A stretch of 43,309 nt of DNA from Bacteroidaceae bacterium (GCA_900771425.1 CAAGNV010000003.1:1-43309); one strand, 5' to 3'. Shown: positions 23,892 through 33,008, counted from the first letter of the stretch. Program-made: numbers and translations. Notes: generated from the letters alone by a model not told the origin.

Positions 23892-25775
23892 TCAGTCTTC
23901 CTGTGCGTCGATGACTGCAATCTTCTCCTTGATTTCCTTGAGGTCGGAACGGAGCTTATCGACCTTGCGGTTGAGTTCATCGACCAGTGCATTGCCAGAC
24001 TTTGACTTTGAGAGGTTGAGGAATCCGAGGTTGTTCTCGTATGTCTTGATTTCCTGCTGGAGTATGTCAGCCTGACGGACGAGGCGGTCGCGCATGTTGC
24101 TGCTGTTGCCGTTACCTGCGACTTCGTTCTTGAAGCGCTCTACTCGGCGTCGTGCTGCGTTCTCGCCGAGGAAACCGTAGAGGCGGTCCATCTGCTCGCG
24201 CAGTGCCTTGAACACCTTGTCTTTCTCCTTGAACGGAACGTGTCCGATGCCGTCCCACTCAGCCTGTGCATCGCGGAGTTGCTGACGGAGACCGTCGCCT
24301 GCCTCTTCCGGCACGATGGCTGCGAGGCGCTCAACGATGGCGCGCTTCTTCTGCAGGTTCTCTGCTTGTTCGGTATGCTGGCTTGAGGTATTGGCTTTCT
24401 TGTTTTCGAAGAATGCGTCGCATGCTGCGTTGAAGCGTGCCCATATCTCGTCGCTTTGTTTCTTTGGCACTGCTCCGACTGTCTTCCACTCTTTCTGCAG
24501 GGCAACGAGCTGGTCAGTTGTTTCCTTCCAGTCGGTGCTGTCCTTGAGTGCTTCAGCCTTTTCGCAGAGTTCGCGCTTGCGGCGGAGGTTCTCGTTGAGG
24601 TTGTCGCGTACGCTCTTGAAGAATTCTGACTTGTTTTGGAAGAACTTGTCGCACGCTGCACGGAAGCGGTCGTATATCTTCTGATTCATCTTCTGCGGTG
24701 CGAATCCGATGGTCTTCCACTGTGCCTGGAGCTGTGTGATTTGCTCTGACACTTCGTTCCACTGAGCGAATGTCTTCAGGCTTTCAAGGTCGAGCGTCTC
24801 AATCTGTTCGCAGATGGCAGTCTTCTTGTCGAGGTTGTCCTGTTCCTGCTGCTTGCGTCCTTCGAAGAAGTCCTGATGGCGCTTGTTGATGATGGTCGAT
24901 GCGTCCTTGAATCGGTTCCAGATTTCTTCGCGGAGGTCTTTTGCCACTGGTCCTATCTCGCGGAACTGCTGGTGGAGCTGCTGCAGTTTACGGAAACTAC
25001 CTACTACGTCAGTGTCTTCGACGAGTGCTTCTGCCTTTTCGCAGAGTGCAGTCTTCATCTCGAGGTTCTTCTTGAAGTCGTACGCACGGAACTCGTTGTT
25101 GAGTTTCAGTGTGTCATAGAATTTCTCGACGTTTGCCTGGTAAGTCTTCCAGAGTTCAGTTGCCTTTTCTGCAGGCACTTCCTTAATCTCGTTCCAATCT
25201 TGCTGTAACTGGCGGAAGTCATTGTATGAACGGTTCACCTCGTCAGGATTCTCAAGAATCTGCTTAATCTTTTCGATTATCTGCATCTTCTTCAGGTAGT
25301 TTTCCTCCTTCAGTTTCTCCTGTTCAGCGTGTTGGGCAGCGCGTTTTTCACGTACGATATTCATCTGCTCCTTGAAGAGTTGTTCCAGCGGGTTTATCTC
25401 TGGCTGGTAAGTCTCGGGGTCGCCTCCGGCTTCGGTATAAGCCTTGAATGCAGCCTCGCTCTCTGACTTAAGGATACGGTAGAAGTGGCTCTTGAGCGAA
25501 TCCACTTCCTGACGTGAGATGCTGTCCTCGCTCTCGGCAATCTGCTTCAAGCGCTCCACTATGCCCTCCTTTGTGTCGGGGATAGTAATTTCGACAGATT
25601 CTTCGGCTTCAGTAGCCTCGTCGTCGTTAGCAACTACTTCTTGATCTGCTGTCTCTACTGATTCAGCAACTGGAGCCTCGGCTTCGGTTGCATTCTCTAC
25701 AGGGGTTTCTTCGGGCATTGTTGGCTGTGCCACTACTTGCTCGTCGAGTGCGGGTTGAACGTTGATTTCTTCCAT
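23892..25775 (-). CDS. DUF349 repeat protein
   Basis: A 627-aa, highly charged, mostly helical protein. After an acidic, low-complexity N-terminus (to about residue 65; EETPVENATEAEAPVAE) come at least five repeats of the DUF349 helical module. Each is recognisable by a Trp/Phe-x-x-[IV]-[GK]-x-[VA]-P core: DWNEIKEVPAEK, FREIGPVAKD, QWKTIGFAPQKM, EWKTVGAVPKKQ, EWDGIGHVPFKE. The C-terminus has a coiled coil (DELNRKVDKLRSDLKEIKEK). DUF349 proteins are widespread in Bacteroidota and Actinobacteria and their function is unclear. It sits directly downstream of cdsA, probably in the rsfS-ftsH-cdsA transcript. Confidence 0.88.
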   Translation of the reverse strand: MEEINVQPALDEQVVAQPTMPEETPVENATEAEAPVAESVETADQEVVANDDEATEAEESVEITIPDTKEGIVERLKQIAESEDSISRQEVDSLKSHFYRILKSESEAAFKAYTEAGGDPETYQPEINPLEQLFKEQMNIVREKRAAQHAEQEKLKEENYLKKMQIIEKIKQILENPDEVNRSYNDFRQLQQDWNEIKEVPAEKATELWKTYQANVEKFYDTLKLNNEFRAYDFKKNLEMKTALCEKAEALVEDTDVVGSFRKLQQLHQQFREIGPVAKDLREEIWNRFKDASTIINKRHQDFFEGRKQQEQDNLDKKTAICEQIETLDLESLKTFAQWNEVSEQITQLQAQWKTIGFAPQKMNQKIYDRFRAACDKFFQNKSEFFKSVRDNLNENLRRKRELCEKAEALKDSTDWKETTDQLVALQKEWKTVGAVPKKQSDEIWARFNAACDAFFENKKANTSSQHTEQAENLQKKRAIVERLAAIVPEEAGDGLRQQLRDAQAEWDGIGHVPFKEKDKVFKALREQMDRLYGFLGENAARRRVERFKNEVAGNGNSSNMRDRLVRQADILQQEIKTYENNLGFLNLSKSKSGNALVDELNRKVDKLRSDLKEIKEKIAVIDAQED

Positions 25776-25849
25776 GATGTATTAAGTTTTAGTATGTCGG
25801 CACGGCATGACTGGTTACAGCCGGCTCGGCGTGAATTAGTTTCTGCCTT

Positions 25850-26719
25850 TTACAGCGTGAATTGAGTCAAAGTGTAAATATAGATTAGTGCCACGGGAAT
25901 GGCGATGAGCGAACTGTCGAAGCGGTCGAGCAATCCGCCGTGACCGGGCAGTATGGTGCCAGAGTCCTTGATTCCGAGTTTGCGCTTGAAGAGTGATTCG
26001 ACAAGGTCGCCCCATGTGCCGAATCCTACGACTACGAGTGCCAATCCTGCCCATGCGAGGTGATTGGCAAGCGGTGTGGAACTGAAGTAAGGGAAGAGTG
26101 CTGCTACGAGTTGCGAGGCAAGTGCAGCGATGATGAATGCCGAGATGGTTCCTTCCCATGACTTCTTGGGTGAGATACGTGGAAACAGGCGATGCTTGCC
26201 TAACCACGAGCCAAAAATGTATGCTGCCGTGTCACCTATCCAGATGAAGATGAACAGGGCGAGAGTAATAATAGGGTTGTAGTAGATGCTGCTTACTCCC
26301 ATGTCGGCCGACACGTTGATGAACGACAGGATGTTGAGCAGGGCAAAAGGCAATGCCACATACAGTTGCGACATCAGCGTGAATGCCCAGTTGAGCAGTG
26401 TGTTGCCGTTCTTGACATACAGTTCGCGTATCATGAGATAGGCCAAGGGAACGAGGTAAGGTACAAATACTATCAGCCCTTCATTGGTATAGTTGATAAA
26501 GAAGAAAGCAAAGAACAAATATACAGAGGCAGTGGTGGCAATCACGTTATTTACCTGGCATCCGAGATGACGGTTGACGAGCGAGCAGAACTCGTATGTC
26601 GTAAGTCCTGAGATGATGGCGAAAAGTAAAGCGAATGACAATGGTGTCCACATTATGCCGCCGATGATGACGGCTACGAACAAGATGCCTGTTATGGTTC
26701 TTAATGCTAAAGTCTTCAT
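25850..26719 (-). CDS. cdsA: Phosphatidate cytidylyltransferase
   Basis: Makes CDP-diacylglycerol from phosphatidic acid and CTP, the branch point for all phospholipids. The 289-aa polytopic protein has about eight hydrophobic segments. The diagnostic C-terminal motif is spread over GDLVESLFKRKLGIKDSG and LPGHGGLLDRFDSSL, with the conserved Asp residues intact. Upstream, GDTAAYIFGSWLGKHRLFPRISPKKSWEG is also characteristic. Start at MKTLALRTITG. It lies 34 bases downstream of ftsH, an arrangement common in this phylum and consistent with joint control of membrane synthesis and quality control. Confidence 0.95.
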   Translation of the reverse strand: MKTLALRTITGILFVAVIIGGIMWTPLSFALLFAIISGLTTYEFCSLVNRHLGCQVNNVIATTASVYLFFAFFFINYTNEGLIVFVPYLVPLAYLMIRELYVKNGNTLLNWAFTLMSQLYVALPFALLNILSFINVSADMGVSSIYYNPIITLALFIFIWIGDTAAYIFGSWLGKHRLFPRISPKKSWEGTISAFIIAALASQLVAALFPYFSSTPLANHLAWAGLALVVVGFGTWGDLVESLFKRKLGIKDSGTILPGHGGLLDRFDSSLIAIPVALIYIYTLTQFTL

Positions 26720-26753
26720 TGATTTGATTGATTTGCTTAGGTTTCAAGTCGGT

Positions 26754-29345
26754 TTACCAGCCAAAGAGGGTGTTCTCGCGTGGTTGGCTTGCGGCTTTGT
26801 TTTCAGAGGGTGATGGTGCCGGGGTGTCTGTCTCCGGCTGTTTTGTCTGAAGCGAAGGGGCAAATGGGTCGAATGGTTCGATATCTGCTATTTCGTCGTC
26901 GGACGTAGAAAGGTCGGCTGGTGCCGGTTCGGTTGAAAGCGATGTGTCTGCCGGTGTTTCGTCTTGACTGGATGGCGCTTCGGTCACTGGTTCGATGTCT
27001 TCATCAGATGCGAGTACTTCTTCAGGTTCAATCTCTACATCAGGCTCGATCTCTGCATTAGGCTCGGTCTCTGCATCAGATGCGATCTCCAGTTCGGGTT
27101 CGGCATCCAGTTCGGGTTCGACTTCAAGTTCGGGTTCGTCAGCCATAGGCTCTTCGTTTGAAGTCGTCAGTTTCAGTTCTTGAAACGGCTTATGCTCAAT
27201 GACTGTAGAAGCTATTGTCGGTGCCGCAATAGAGATAGAGACGTTGCTTGTTTGAGCGGCATCGGCATCATTTGCCTGACTGTTTTTATCATCGGCATCA
27301 TTCTGTCGGGCAACGTGTTCGCCGTTTTTTTGTTTCTCGACGATGGCATCGACCACCTTCTGTCGGATGATGGCTGCATTTTCGTTTGCGTGGTTCATCT
27401 CGTCGTCGCTCACTTCCTCCATCTGTTCGTTGGCAGCGAGTATTTCTTCGGTACGTGATGTCCAAGGGCGCTTGCCGAAGATGCGTTCGACGTCTTCTGC
27501 ATAGATTACTTCCTTGTCGATAAGGAGCTGAGCCAGTTGCTGATGTCCGTCCTTATGTGCGTTGAGTATCTGCTTTGCCCTTGCATATTGCTCTGCAATG
27601 AGTTTCTTGACCTCCTCGTCGATGAGTTCGGCAGTGTGGTCGGAGTATGGTTTGCTGAATGAGTATTCGTCATTGTTGTAGTAGCAGAGGTTTGGCAGCG
27701 AGTCGCTCATGCCGGCGTATGCAATCATTCCGTACGAACGTTTTGTGACGGTCTCAAGGTCATTCATGGCACCGGTAGAAATATGTCCCGTGCAGAGTTC
27801 TTCGGCAGCTCGTCCGCCGAGGGTTGCGCATATTTCGTCGAGCATTTCTTCCTTGGTCGTAATCTGTCGTTCCTCAGGCATGTACCATGCAGCACCGAGT
27901 GCCTGTCCGCGTGGTACGATCGTGACCTTTACCAATGGATTGGCATACTGGCAGAACCAGCTGATGGTGGCATGACCTGCCTCATGGAGTGCGATGGTGC
28001 GCTTCTCTGATTCGGTCATGACCTTTGTTTTCTTTTCAAGACCTCCGATGATACGGTCAACGGCATCGAGGAAGCACTGTTTGTTGACCCATGATGAGTT
28101 GTTGCGTGCTGCGATGAGTGCTGCTTCGTTGCATACGTTGGCAATGTCGGCACCTGAGAATCCCGGTGTCTGGCGGGCAAGTGTATCGACATCGACAGTC
28201 TCGTCAATCTTGATTGGGCGCAGGTGTACGTTGAATATGGCCTTACGTTCGTTGAGGTCAGGGAGTTCGACATGTATCTGTCGGTCGAATCGTCCGGCAC
28301 GCAGGAGTGCAGCATCGAGTATTTCGGCACGGTTTGTAGCAGCGAGTATGATGACTCCGCTGTTGGTTCCGAAGCCGTCCATCTCGGTGAGGAGTTGGTT
28401 GAGTGTGTTCTCGCGTTCGTCGTTTCCGCCCATGCTGAGGTTCTTCCCGCGGGCACGTCCGATGGCATCGATTTCGTCGATGAAGATGATGCATGGTGCC
28501 TTCTCCTTTGCCTGCTGGAAGAGGTCACGTACACGGCTTGCTCCTACTCCTACGAACATTTCGACGAAGTCGCTACCCGACATTGAGAAGAACGGCACGT
28601 CGGCTTCGCCGGCTACGGCCTTGGCGAGCAAGGTCTTACCCGTACCCGGAGGTCCTACGAGGAGTGCTCCCTTCGGAATCTTGCCGCCGAGTTCCGTGTA
28701 TTTGGCTGGGTTCTTGAGGAAATCGACGATTTCATGCACTTCGCGCTTGGCTTCTGTCTGCCCTGCCACGTCCTTGAATGTGATTTTGTCTTTCTTGCCG
28801 TCCTTTCCGTCAATAAGTTTTGCCTTCGACTTGCCGAAACTGAATATTCCGCCACCGCCCATGGCGCCTCCGCCCATTCGGTTCATTATGAAGAGCCAAA
28901 CTACGACGATGAGGATGAGCGGACCTATCTGTATGAGGATAGTCCAGAACAACCCATTCTCACGTTCGAACGACACCTTGCCTTCGAACCGTCCTGCCTC
29001 CTTGGCTGCATCGAGATGTTGCTGAAGTGCCTCGACAGAACCAAATTCTACTTCGGGGATGCGTTTGTCGCTCTTTGCTTTCTGTACATCGCCGTAGATG
29101 TATTTCTCACCCACCTCGTTGACAGCGAATTTCAGCGTGAGGTTATCCTTGTTTACGAGTATTTCATTTACATAGCCACTGTCGAGACATGCCTCGAAGT
29201 CGGTGTACGACAACTGCTTCGACTGTCCCGAAAGCGACTTGCCACTAAATATGTAAAACACTACTCCGAGCATCAGCAGCGTATAGAGCCACGAGAGGTT
29301 GAAGCGTGGTTTGCGTTTATTGTTATTCTTTTTATTGTCTGCCAT
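26754..29345 (-). CDS. ftsH: ATP-dependent zinc metalloprotease FtsH with long acidic tail
   Basis: Membrane-bound AAA protease that extracts and degrades membrane and short-lived proteins. In the 863-aa product the transmembrane helices are at about 17-34 and 133-154 around a periplasmic domain. Walker A is GPPGTGKT (231-238), Walker B IIFIDEIDAI (about 286-295), the second region of homology ends GRFDRQ, and the zinc site is HEAGH (454-458). The conserved protease ends at about 640. The last 220 residues are an extension of low complexity, rich in Glu, Asp, Pro and Ser, with tandem E-P-[ED]-[LAV]-E-[IVL] repeats. Such a tail is absent from E. coli FtsH and is probably disordered and cytoplasmic. 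Confidence 0.95.
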   Translation of the reverse strand: MADNKKNNNKRKPRFNLSWLYTLLMLGVVFYIFSGKSLSGQSKQLSYTDFEACLDSGYVNEILVNKDNLTLKFAVNEVGEKYIYGDVQKAKSDKRIPEVEFGSVEALQQHLDAAKEAGRFEGKVSFERENGLFWTILIQIGPLILIVVVWLFIMNRMGGGAMGGGGIFSFGKSKAKLIDGKDGKKDKITFKDVAGQTEAKREVHEIVDFLKNPAKYTELGGKIPKGALLVGPPGTGKTLLAKAVAGEADVPFFSMSGSDFVEMFVGVGASRVRDLFQQAKEKAPCIIFIDEIDAIGRARGKNLSMGGNDERENTLNQLLTEMDGFGTNSGVIILAATNRAEILDAALLRAGRFDRQIHVELPDLNERKAIFNVHLRPIKIDETVDVDTLARQTPGFSGADIANVCNEAALIAARNNSSWVNKQCFLDAVDRIIGGLEKKTKVMTESEKRTIALHEAGHATISWFCQYANPLVKVTIVPRGQALGAAWYMPEERQITTKEEMLDEICATLGGRAAEELCTGHISTGAMNDLETVTKRSYGMIAYAGMSDSLPNLCYYNNDEYSFSKPYSDHTAELIDEEVKKLIAEQYARAKQILNAHKDGHQQLAQLLIDKEVIYAEDVERIFGKRPWTSRTEEILAANEQMEEVSDDEMNHANENAAIIRQKVVDAIVEKQKNGEHVARQNDADDKNSQANDADAAQTSNVSISIAAPTIASTVIEHKPFQELKLTTSNEEPMADEPELEVEPELDAEPELEIASDAETEPNAEIEPDVEIEPEEVLASDEDIEPVTEAPSSQDETPADTSLSTEPAPADLSTSDDEIADIEPFDPFAPSLQTKQPETDTPAPSPSENKAASQPRENTLFGW

Positions 29346-29424
29346 TTGTTTCTAAATACTGATTACAAAATACTGATTGCAAGATGAGCCGTCATCATGC
29401 TTATGACTTACGTTGTCAAAAAGA

Positions 29425-29784
29425 TCAATCCAAGTCTGGAATATCGCTGTACGGTGCGTCTTCCCACAGGTTGTCGATATCGTAGAATTGGCGGCTTTCC
29501 GGCACGAATATGTGTACCACGGTATCGCTGTAATCCATTGCAACCCACGTACAGTTACGCATTCCATCGACTGTATATGGTAGTTCGTCAAGTTCATTTC
29601 TCATTTTTTCGCCTACCGACTGCGCCACAGCCGACACCTGGTTAGGTGTGTTGCCCTCACATATCACAAGGTAGGAAGTGAGACACAGATCGGTCTCACG
29701 CAAGTCAACTACACGTATGTTCCGTCCCTTCTTGTCCTGGATAGCATCTACTATTATTTTTATCTCTTTTGGAAGTTTCTTCAT
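29425..29784 (-). CDS. rsfS: Ribosomal silencing factor RsfS
   Basis: A 119-aa protein of the Iojap/DUF143 family. It binds ribosomal protein uL14 on the large subunit and blocks subunit joining when nutrients are short. Family motifs: VDAIQDKKGRNIRVVDLR, SYLVICEGNTPNQVSAVA, GMRNCTWVAMDYSDTVVHIF (usual GxxxxxWVLLDYGDVVVHVF) and ESRQFYDIDNLW. Length is normal. It has a well-placed TATCTTTG box about 20 bases upstream of the ATG at 29784 and heads the rsfS-ftsH-cdsA-DUF349 run; the ftsH ATG lies 79 bases beyond its stop. Confidence 0.95.
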   Translation of the reverse strand: MKKLPKEIKIIVDAIQDKKGRNIRVVDLRETDLCLTSYLVICEGNTPNQVSAVAQSVGEKMRNELDELPYTVDGMRNCTWVAMDYSDTVVHIFVPESRQFYDIDNLWEDAPYSDIPDLD

Positions 29785-29804
29785 TCACTTTACATTTTAG
29801 CGAG

Positions 29805-29812
29805 CAAAGATA
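29805..29812 (-). promoter_or_regulatory. -7 box of rsfS
   Basis: Minus-strand TATCTTTG followed by C, matching TAnnTTTG, about 20 bases before the rsfS start. Probably the promoter of the rsfS-ftsH-cdsA run. Confidence 0.65.
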
Positions 29813-30497
29813 AGCAAAAAATGTGGTACTACGAATGTTTATGCCGAAAAAAGTGCAAAAAACGACGCCATTGCTGCTCTCATATATAAAAATAAGGTGT
29901 GACGGCATCGATTTCAGTCATGGGTTGCTCTGATTCCCGACAAGTTTTCCCTATGCGTCTTTCGTCGTTCAACCTTCACGTTTCGCCCAGCACCTAAAAA
30001 TAGGACTTTTATTCGATTTGCCTGTCACGGCTATCATGCCATATAAAACGCGGCCATATCTTCGGGCAATAAGATTTGGTTCTTCGGGCGATAAGATTTG
30101 GTTCTTATGCCCCGAAGATTTGGTTCTTCAGGCGCGAAGATTTGGCTGCGTTTTCAGTCACATTCAACCCCGATGATTATCAGACGTTTGCGAAAAATCA
30201 TTTTTTACTTGTTTTTCAGTTCAAGCATCCCTTTTTAGATGGTGCAAAGTGACTCCAAAAATAGGACTTTTGTAATATTTCGTCCTTTTGGTCGAATGAC
30301 TGTTCCAAAAGTCGAATACGGCAAAACAGCACTACCCCGTCAGCATTTGAGGCAGCGTGGAATCACACGTCCCGAAACTCGCGCCACCCCCTCACTTTCG
30401 CCTCGGCATCGTGCCACAACCGTAGTAACCAGAGCTATTTGTTACACAGAATAAACAAAATCTTACACCAACGTCTCAGTTTATAAGAAAAAAGTCG
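29813..30497. other. Long non-coding spacer with repeats
   Basis: About 690 bases separate the divergent promoters of rsfS and uxuA. No convincing gene is present; a 71-codon frame at 30239-30454 has no RBS and a shadow-like composition. The spacer holds a four-unit 22-bp array (30060-30147) and two copies of AAAAATAGGACTTTT (29996-30010 and 30257-30271), 261 bases apart on either side of the array. A short TTTTGG/CCAAAA inverted pair lies at about 30286-30310. Confidence 0.7.
30060..30147. repeat. Four tandem 22-bp units forming hairpins
   Basis: Four contiguous units (30060-30081, 30082-30103, 30104-30125, 30126-30147) share AAGATTTGG and the following TTCTT. At each junction AAGA and TCTT flank TTTGGT, giving a small hairpin. 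The flanking bases vary together: ATAAGA pairs with TCTTAT around 30092-30109, and GAAGA with TCTTC around 30114-30129. There are no spacers, so it is not a CRISPR array. Confidence 0.85.
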
Positions 30498-30505
30498 TAT
30501 CTTTG
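30498..30505 (+). promoter_or_regulatory. -7 box of uxuA
   Basis: TATCTTTG followed by C, 29 bases before the uxuA ATG. No good TTTG is found at the -33 distance, which may mean an activator is needed. Confidence 0.6.
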
Positions 30506-30534
30506 CACAAAATTCAATTACTAAACAGACAAAT

Positions 30535-31710
30535 ATGGAAAAAACATGGAGATGGTTCGGTAAGAACGACAAAATCACGCTTTCGATGCTCCGCCAGATA
30601 GGAGTCGAAGGCATAGTCACTGCCCTACACGAAGTGAAAAACGGCGACGTGTGGACCGTCGAGGCTATTACTGACTTAAAGAATTACATAGAAAGTTTCG
30701 GACTTCGCTGGTCGGTAGTCGAGAGCCTGCCGGTATGCGAAGCAATCAAATACGGCGGAGCCGACCGCGAACGCCTCATCGAGAATTACAAGGTGAGCCT
30801 CGCCAACCTTGGCAAGTGTGGCATACACACCATATGCTACAACTTCATGCCAGTACTCGACTGGGCACGTACCGAGCTCGAGCACCCATGGGCAGACGGT
30901 GCCACGTCACTGTATTTCAACAAAGTAAAGTTCGTCTATTTCGACAAATACATACTTCAGCGCGAAGGTTGCGAAGCCGACTATTCAGCCGAAGAACTCG
31001 CCGCTGCAGCCGAGATGGACAAGACAATGACAGATGCCGACCGTGAAGCACTCGTCGATACCATCATAGTCAAGACTCAGGGATTCGTCAACGGTAACAT
31101 CAGCGAAGACGACAAGAACCCCGTAAAGCTTTTCAAGGACCTGCTCGCACTCTACGACGGCATCACCGAAGACCAGCTGCGCGAGAACTGGAAATACTTC
31201 CTTGAGCAAATCATGCCGGTATGCGACGAGTACGGAATGATCATGTGCGTTCACCCCGACGACCCTCCGATGCCGCTGCTCGGATTACCACGCGTCGTGA
31301 AGAACGATGCCGACATCGAGTGGTTCCTCTCGGCAGTCGATAACCCTCACAACGGACTCACATTCTGCTGTGGAAGCCTCTCGGCAGGAGCACAGAACGA
31401 CGTACCCGCACTGGCACGCAAATACGCCAAGCGCACGCACTTCGTCCATCTGCGCTCAACCAACGTGATGCCAAACGGCGACTTCATCGAAGCCGACCAC
31501 CTGAAGGGACGCGCCAACCTCATCGAAGTATGCCGCATATTCGAAGAACTCAACCCCGACCTGCCAATGCGAGTTGACCACGGCCGATGCATGCTCGGCG
31601 ACGAGGACAAAGGCTATAACCCTGGATACTCGTTCCACGGCCGCATGATGGGCCTTGCCCAAATCGACGGCGTAATGGCAACAGTCAAGCAATTGAAAGG
31701 AAACAAATAA
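30535..31710 (+). CDS. uxuA: Mannonate dehydratase
   Basis: Dehydrates D-mannonate to 2-keto-3-deoxygluconate in the hexuronate (glucuronate) catabolic pathway. The 391-aa TIM-barrel protein opens MEKTWRWFGKNDKITLSML with the family segment GVEGIVTALHE. It carries the metal-site stretches MIMCVHPDDPP (His, Asp), GLTFCCGSLSAG (Cys), RTHFVHLRSTN (His) and MRVDHGRC (Asp, His), all as expected. Length is normal. It is followed after 21 bases by the SDR oxidoreductase gene of the preceding step, so the two form an operon. The predicted promoter has a good -7 box and a weak -33 region. Confidence 0.95.
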   Translation: MEKTWRWFGKNDKITLSMLRQIGVEGIVTALHEVKNGDVWTVEAITDLKNYIESFGLRWSVVESLPVCEAIKYGGADRERLIENYKVSLANLGKCGIHTICYNFMPVLDWARTELEHPWADGATSLYFNKVKFVYFDKYILQREGCEADYSAEELAAAAEMDKTMTDADREALVDTIIVKTQGFVNGNISEDDKNPVKLFKDLLALYDGITEDQLRENWKYFLEQIMPVCDEYGMIMCVHPDDPPMPLLGLPRVVKNDADIEWFLSAVDNPHNGLTFCCGSLSAGAQNDVPALARKYAKRTHFVHLRSTNVMPNGDFIEADHLKGRANLIEVCRIFEELNPDLPMRVDHGRCMLGDEDKGYNPGYSFHGRMMGLAQIDGVMATVKQLKGNK

Positions 31711-31731
31711 CCAACAAAAAACGACAAGAAT

Positions 31732-32544
31732 ATGTTAAAGAATAAGATAGCAGTAGTAACAGGCGGCACAGGCGTGCTCGGAAGCAACGTAAGCGAAGGA
31801 CTCCTCCAGGCACAGGCAACAGTCATCGTAGTAGGCAGCCGCCAAGAGACAGTTGACAAGGCATTGGCCCGTCTCACACCAGTAGCCGAAGCCAACGGCA
31901 CGACCGTCACCGGATTCGTATGCAACGTACTCAACCACGACGACATAACTACGCTCACACAGAAAGTCAAGGAACAGTTCCACCGCGTCGATATACTCGT
32001 CAATGCAGCAGGCGGCAACGTCGCAGGAGCCAACATCATGGACGACATGAACGTCTATGAATGCGACATGGACGCACTGAAGAAAGTCGTTGACCTCAAC
32101 CTCTGGGGAACCGTCTATCCATGCCTCTCGTTCGGTAAGATCATGGCAGAGCAGAAGAGCGGCTCCATCATCAACGTCAGTTCGATGGCAGCATACGACT
32201 CACTCAGCCGCGTCATGGGTTACAGCATAGCCAAAGAAGGCGTCAACGCCCTCACCAAGTGGCTTGCGCAGGACTTCGCACGCAAGTACGGCGACAAAAT
32301 CCGCGTCAATGCCATCGCACCAGGCTTCTTCATCGGCGAGCAGAACCGCAAGGCACTCCTCAACGACGACGGTACCCTCACCGAGCGCAGCCACAAGGTA
32401 CTCAACAAGACACCGATGGGACGATTCGGCGACATCAGCGAACTCAACGGCATCGTACGCTTCCTCGCAAGCGACGAGGCATCTTTCGTCACAGGCACCA
32501 TCATCCCTGTCGATGGAGGTTTCAGCAGTTTCGCCGGAGTATAA
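31732..32544 (+). CDS. uxuB: D-mannonate oxidoreductase, SDR type (fructuronate reductase)
   Basis: A 270-aa short-chain dehydrogenase. The NAD(P)-binding turn is TGGTGVLGSNV (about residues 9-19), the NAAGG motif is at about 91, the catalytic Ser is in INVSSMAAY and the Tyr-x-x-x-Lys in GYSIAKEGVNALTKW. The end IPVDGGFSSFAGV is typical. SDR-family mannonate oxidoreductases replace the long-chain UxuB of E. coli in this phylum, and the position right behind uxuA supports that they jointly convert fructuronate to 2-keto-3-deoxygluconate. The symbol reflects function and context, not homology to E. coli UxuB. Confidence 0.85.
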   Translation: MLKNKIAVVTGGTGVLGSNVSEGLLQAQATVIVVGSRQETVDKALARLTPVAEANGTTVTGFVCNVLNHDDITTLTQKVKEQFHRVDILVNAAGGNVAGANIMDDMNVYECDMDALKKVVDLNLWGTVYPCLSFGKIMAEQKSGSIINVSSMAAYDSLSRVMGYSIAKEGVNALTKWLAQDFARKYGDKIRVNAIAPGFFIGEQNRKALLNDDGTLTERSHKVLNKTPMGRFGDISELNGIVRFLASDEASFVTGTIIPVDGGFSSFAGV

Positions 32545-32563
32545 CCACCCTCACCTTACCCAT

Positions 32564-32590
32564 GTATGCGGCAGTACGCCTGCCGCATAC
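32564..32590 (+). terminator. Perfect hairpin after uxuB
   Basis: GTATGCGGCAG (32564-32574) and CTGCCGCATAC (32580-32590) form a perfect 11-bp stem with a five-base loop, but no T-run follows. It may stabilise the uxuAB mRNA end or reduce read-through to the lipoprotein gene starting 13 bases later. Confidence 0.55.
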
Positions 32591-32603
32591 CAACTAACCG
32601 CCA

Positions 32604-33008
32604 ATGAAAACATCCTCAATCAAACAGTACGCTCCACTGCTCTGCGCCGTAATACTCACCGCATGCAAGCAGGAACTGCGTCCGCTCAACATCATAGGCA
32701 CATGGCAGCAGACATCCATCACATGCCAACTGCCAGATTGCGAGCCTATCGTCTATGACAACCCTGCCGTCTGGACATTCAACTCTGACTCAACGATAAC
32801 GATAAGTTCAGAAGAAATGACCGACAGCGGCACATGGGCACTCACCCCCGACAGCACACTCACCCTCAGGCTTCAGCGTCCCGACGGCATTGGCGTCGAG
32901 GCACGCAAGGTGACACTGTGCACCAATAGCGAACTATCATGCCAAAGCATTTCGGAAGACGAGTTCGGCGACATAATAGAAACTATTAACCTCAGCAAGC
33001 AAGAATGA
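32604..33008 (+). CDS. Small lipocalin-like lipoprotein
   Basis: A 134-aa exported protein with lipobox VILTAC (Cys at about 21). The mature sequence opens LNIIGTWQQTSITC and continues with VWTFNSDSTITISSEE, DSGTWALTPDSTLTL and GVEARKVTLCTNSEL. The G-x-W start and strand-turn-strand pattern with F-x-x-D-x-T repeats resemble the lipocalin-like small lipoproteins common in Bacteroidota. No ligand can be predicted. Its stop overlaps the LysE-type gene start (ATGA), so the two are translationally coupled. The hairpin between uxuB and this gene may separate its expression from uxuAB. Confidence 0.65.
   Translation: MKTSSIKQYAPLLCAVILTACKQELRPLNIIGTWQQTSITCQLPDCEPIVYDNPAVWTFNSDSTITISSEEMTDSGTWALTPDSTLTLRLQRPDGIGVEARKVTLCTNSELSCQSISEDEFGDIIETINLSKQE

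Noticed and set aside
28224..28586. Long frames antisense to ftsH and other genes (for example 27994-29025).
   Set aside because: They follow from codon bias of the true genes on the other strand; none shows a domain, RBS or promoter.
30060..30147. Four regular repeats resembling a CRISPR array.
   Set aside because: The 22-bp units are contiguous with no spacers, and there are no cas genes in the window.
30239..30454. 71-codon frame in the spacer before uxuA.
   Set aside because: No RBS, a composition unlike the real genes, and it contains one copy of the 15-bp intergenic repeat.
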